Source: Chryseobacterium gleum (GTDB lineage: Bacteria; Bacteroidota; Bacteroidia; Flavobacteriales_D; Crocinitomicaceae). From it: 64,000 nucleotides of DNA. The stretch's first letter is position 1; every line of letters starts with the position of its first letter. The stretch spans positions 372,001-436,000 of the forward strand of contig CAMAXI010000001.1 of the NCBI GenBank assembly GCA_945862165.1, given 5' to 3'. The position numbers were made by a program, and so were the translations under genes. The notes under the pieces were generated by a model. That model saw nothing but the letters and a program-made list of their open reading frames with translations. It ran no database searches and was not told the origin of the DNA. This document shows positions 62,435 to 64,000 of this stretch, piece by piece.

Positions 62435-63139
62435 ATGGAAAAATACGGTGATCCTATTGGAAAAGCTATAACAGACTTTTCAAGATCCAAACGACCAGAC
62501 GATATTATCGTTTGCTCCGAAATCTGCGAAGATGATATCATTCCGATTGAAGTGCTTTTTCGTAATGAAGACGAAATGCCTGAATTGGAAGTATTAGCCT
62601 TGCAAAATGCAACAGGAAAAATCCTAGATGTTGGCGCTGGTGCTGGTACACACGCTAATTACCTACAAAACATGGGGAAAGACGTGACTGCTATTGACAT
62701 CTCGGAAGGAGCAGTGGCTTTCATGCAAACACAAGGATTGAAAAGTAAGAAAGTGGATTTTTTCGATTTGAAAGATGAAAAGTTCGATACCATTCTAATG
62801 TTAATGAACGGAATAGGTATTGCAGGAACGCTTTCTAACTTGGAGAAAACATTAGAGCACGCAAAATCCTTATTGAATCCTGGAGGTAAAATCTTATGTG
62901 ACTCTTCCGACATCAAATACTTGTATGAAGATGAAGATGGTTCACTTTGGGTAAACTTAAACCAAGAATATTACGGAAACTTCCGTTTTCAAATGAAATA
63001 CAAAAAAGAAACGGGTCCTTGGTTTGATTGGTTATATGTCGATTTCGACTCGTTATTTACCGCTGCGAAAAACGTAGGATTGAAAGCGGTAAGATTATAC
63101 GACAAAGACGATAATTACCTTGCAGAAATCACCAATTAG
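62435..63139 (+). CDS. Class I SAM-dependent methyltransferase
   Basis: A 234-residue cytoplasmic enzyme. Motif I is ILDVGAGAGTHANYLQNMGKDVTAIDIS (about residues 65-92), motif II is around FDTILMLMNGIGIAG, and motif III is LLNPGGKILCDSSDI. The N-terminal ~60 residues (MEKYGDPIGKAITDFSRSKRPDDIIVCSEICEDDIIPIEVLFR) are distinctive and precede the Rossmann fold. The substrate cannot be inferred. It is translated 6 nt after the pRiA4b Orf3-like gene and 9 nt before the phosphatase gene, in one operon. Confidence 0.88.
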   Translation: MEKYGDPIGKAITDFSRSKRPDDIIVCSEICEDDIIPIEVLFRNEDEMPELEVLALQNATGKILDVGAGAGTHANYLQNMGKDVTAIDISEGAVAFMQTQGLKSKKVDFFDLKDEKFDTILMLMNGIGIAGTLSNLEKTLEHAKSLLNPGGKILCDSSDIKYLYEDEDGSLWVNLNQEYYGNFRFQMKYKKETGPWFDWLYVDFDSLFTAAKNVGLKAVRLYDKDDNYLAEITN

Positions 63140-63148
63140 TAGTTCGAA

Positions 63149-63619
63149 ATGAAGGTACTAATGGTTTGTTTGGGTAATATTTGTCGTTCACCAATCGCGG
63201 ATGGATTGTTGCGCCAAAAAGTCAACGAAGAACGTTTGAATGTGGAGGTAGATTCAGCTGGAACTATCGGATTACATGCTGGTTCAGTACCCGATTCACG
63301 AATGATTGCAACTGCTAAAAATCGCGGTACAGACATTAGTTTTTTGAAATCGCGTCAATTTACAGTTGCGGATTTTGAACTGTTCGACGTGATTTTCGCG
63401 ATGGACAAAAACAACAAACGCGACATTCTCTCGTTGGCTAAAACTAACGCAGACAAACAAAAAGTGCATTTGCTTTTAAGTGAAATATCAGACCAAGAAG
63501 AAGCGAATGTTCCGGATCCTTATTACGGAACCAGCAAAGACTTTGAACACGTATACAACCTTGTAGACAAAGCAACAAACACAATTATTCAAAAAATTAA
63601 AAACAATACATTGATATGA
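63149..63619 (+). CDS. Low-molecular-weight protein-tyrosine phosphatase
   Basis: A 156-residue enzyme. The P-loop VCLGNICRSP (C-x5-R-S) is at the N-terminus and the general-acid motif VPDPYYG near residue 127; both are intact, so it should be active on phosphotyrosine or small phosphoesters. DSAGTIGLHAGSVPDSRM and FDVIFAMDKNN are also canonical. There is no kinase or polysaccharide-export gene nearby, so the substrate is open. The stop codon overlaps the start of the next gene (ATGA). Confidence 0.93.
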   Translation: MKVLMVCLGNICRSPIADGLLRQKVNEERLNVEVDSAGTIGLHAGSVPDSRMIATAKNRGTDISFLKSRQFTVADFELFDVIFAMDKNNKRDILSLAKTNADKQKVHLLLSEISDQEEANVPDPYYGTSKDFEHVYNLVDKATNTIIQKIKNNTLI

Positions 63620-64000
63620 GTCACGGAAAATTATATTTAGTACCAACTACCTTAGGAGGAGAAACAACGAAAGATTTAATTCCAGCAGATGTAATCGAAT
63701 TAATACGTGGCTTACGTTTTTTCGCTGTAGAAGATGTTAAAAGCGCTAGACGTTATTTACGTAAATTAGACCGTGAATTCCCTATAGACGATTCTGTTTT
63801 CTTTACATTAAAAAATAATACAGCACCTGAAGACCTAAACAAAATGTTGGTTCCAATTCGTGAAGGAAACAATGTAGGTATCATTTCGGAAGCTGGTTGT
63901 CCAGGAATCGCTGATCCAGGCGCGAACTTGGTATCGTTAGCACACCAACAAGGATTGCGTGTAGGTCCATTAGTGGGTCCTTCTTCCATCCTATTGGCGT
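63616..64000 (+). CDS. RsmI-like SAM-dependent methyltransferase, 3' truncated by window
   Basis: The frame starts at ATG 63616, overlapping the phosphatase stop by 4 nt, and stays open to the window end (about 128 codons). It begins MSHGKLYLVPTTLGGETTKDLIP, then FFAVEDVKSARRYLRKLDREFPID and the tetrapyrrole-methylase-fold motifs NVGIISEAGCPGIADPGANLV and VGPLVGPSSILLA. These match the RsmI (16S rRNA C1402 ribose 2'-O-methyltransferase) family in a short Bacteroidota form. The C-terminal half is missing, so activity cannot be judged. Confidence 0.85.
   Translation, partial: MSHGKLYLVPTTLGGETTKDLIPADVIELIRGLRFFAVEDVKSARRYLRKLDREFPIDDSVFFTLKNNTAPEDLNKMLVPIREGNNVGIISEAGCPGIADPGANLVSLAHQQGLRVGPLVGPSSILLA

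Overview
The window is an AT-rich (roughly one-third GC by eye) chromosomal segment of a Bacteroidota, most likely Flavobacteriales; a Crocinitomicaceae/Fluviicola-like genome is a guess. Supporting signs are four giant secreted proteins ending in type IX secretion (T9SS) type B sorting domains, an endonuclease with a T9SS type A-like tail, a 288-residue primary sigma factor without region 1.1, start codons preceded by A-rich leaders rather than Shine-Dalgarno sequences, and promoters of the Bacteroidota form TTG-N(about 20)-TAnnTTTG.

Layout. 1-19657: four co-oriented giant T9SS substrates (first one truncated by the window edge) built of PKD, Ig-like, choice-of-anchor L, SprB-like and tandem modules. 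19682-22171: a Fibrobacter-paralogous-domain lipoprotein and an M61 peptidase. 22172-22634: a gene-free stretch of dispersed repeats. 22635-37831: lpdA, secreted endonuclease I, a DPP-IV-like S9 peptidase, citrate synthase, a 23S rRNA methyltransferase, a patatin/beta-barrel fusion, then a VOC protein, a lipoprotein and priA in one tight operon. 37950-41281: rpoD, an MHS-family transporter and two small membrane proteins, with three REP-like elements between. 41286-46713: a minus-strand operon (RluA-type pseudouridine synthase, an unrecognised lipoprotein, a 792-residue exported protein, a DUF1801 protein). 46864-48077: queD and a repeat-flanked GxxExxY gene. 48319-53434: a TetR / ABC / HlyD / TolC export operon whose ABC ATPase has degenerate catalytic motifs. 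53604-57722: an arsenic operon (arsR, DUF6428, arsC-like phosphatase, ArsO-like flavoprotein, DUF2490 outer-membrane protein, aquaporin) with no ArsB or Acr3. 57936-60176: a barrel protein and a group of small unknown genes that includes a nucleotidyltransferase-like protein. 60327-64000: glyA, then an operon of a pRiA4b Orf3-like protein, a methyltransferase, a low-molecular-weight phosphatase and a partial RsmI-like methylase.

Most interesting items. (1) Three minus-strand promoters (before endonuclease I, a 52-residue ORF and the nucleotidyltransferase operon) share one architecture: a CGTATAAATAC-type dyad exactly 40 bp upstream of the -7 box, with a TTG exactly 20 bp upstream of that box. 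This suggests an unnamed activator and a small regulon. (2) The nucleotidyltransferase-like operon itself, with two unrecognised partners. (3) A GxxExxY gene between copies of a roughly 82-bp repeat in opposite orientations, and an apparently gene-less version of the same arrangement at 22.2-22.55 kb. (4) The arsenic operon that seems to rely on an aquaporin for arsenite exit. No tRNA, rRNA, CRISPR array, complete insertion sequence or prophage was seen.
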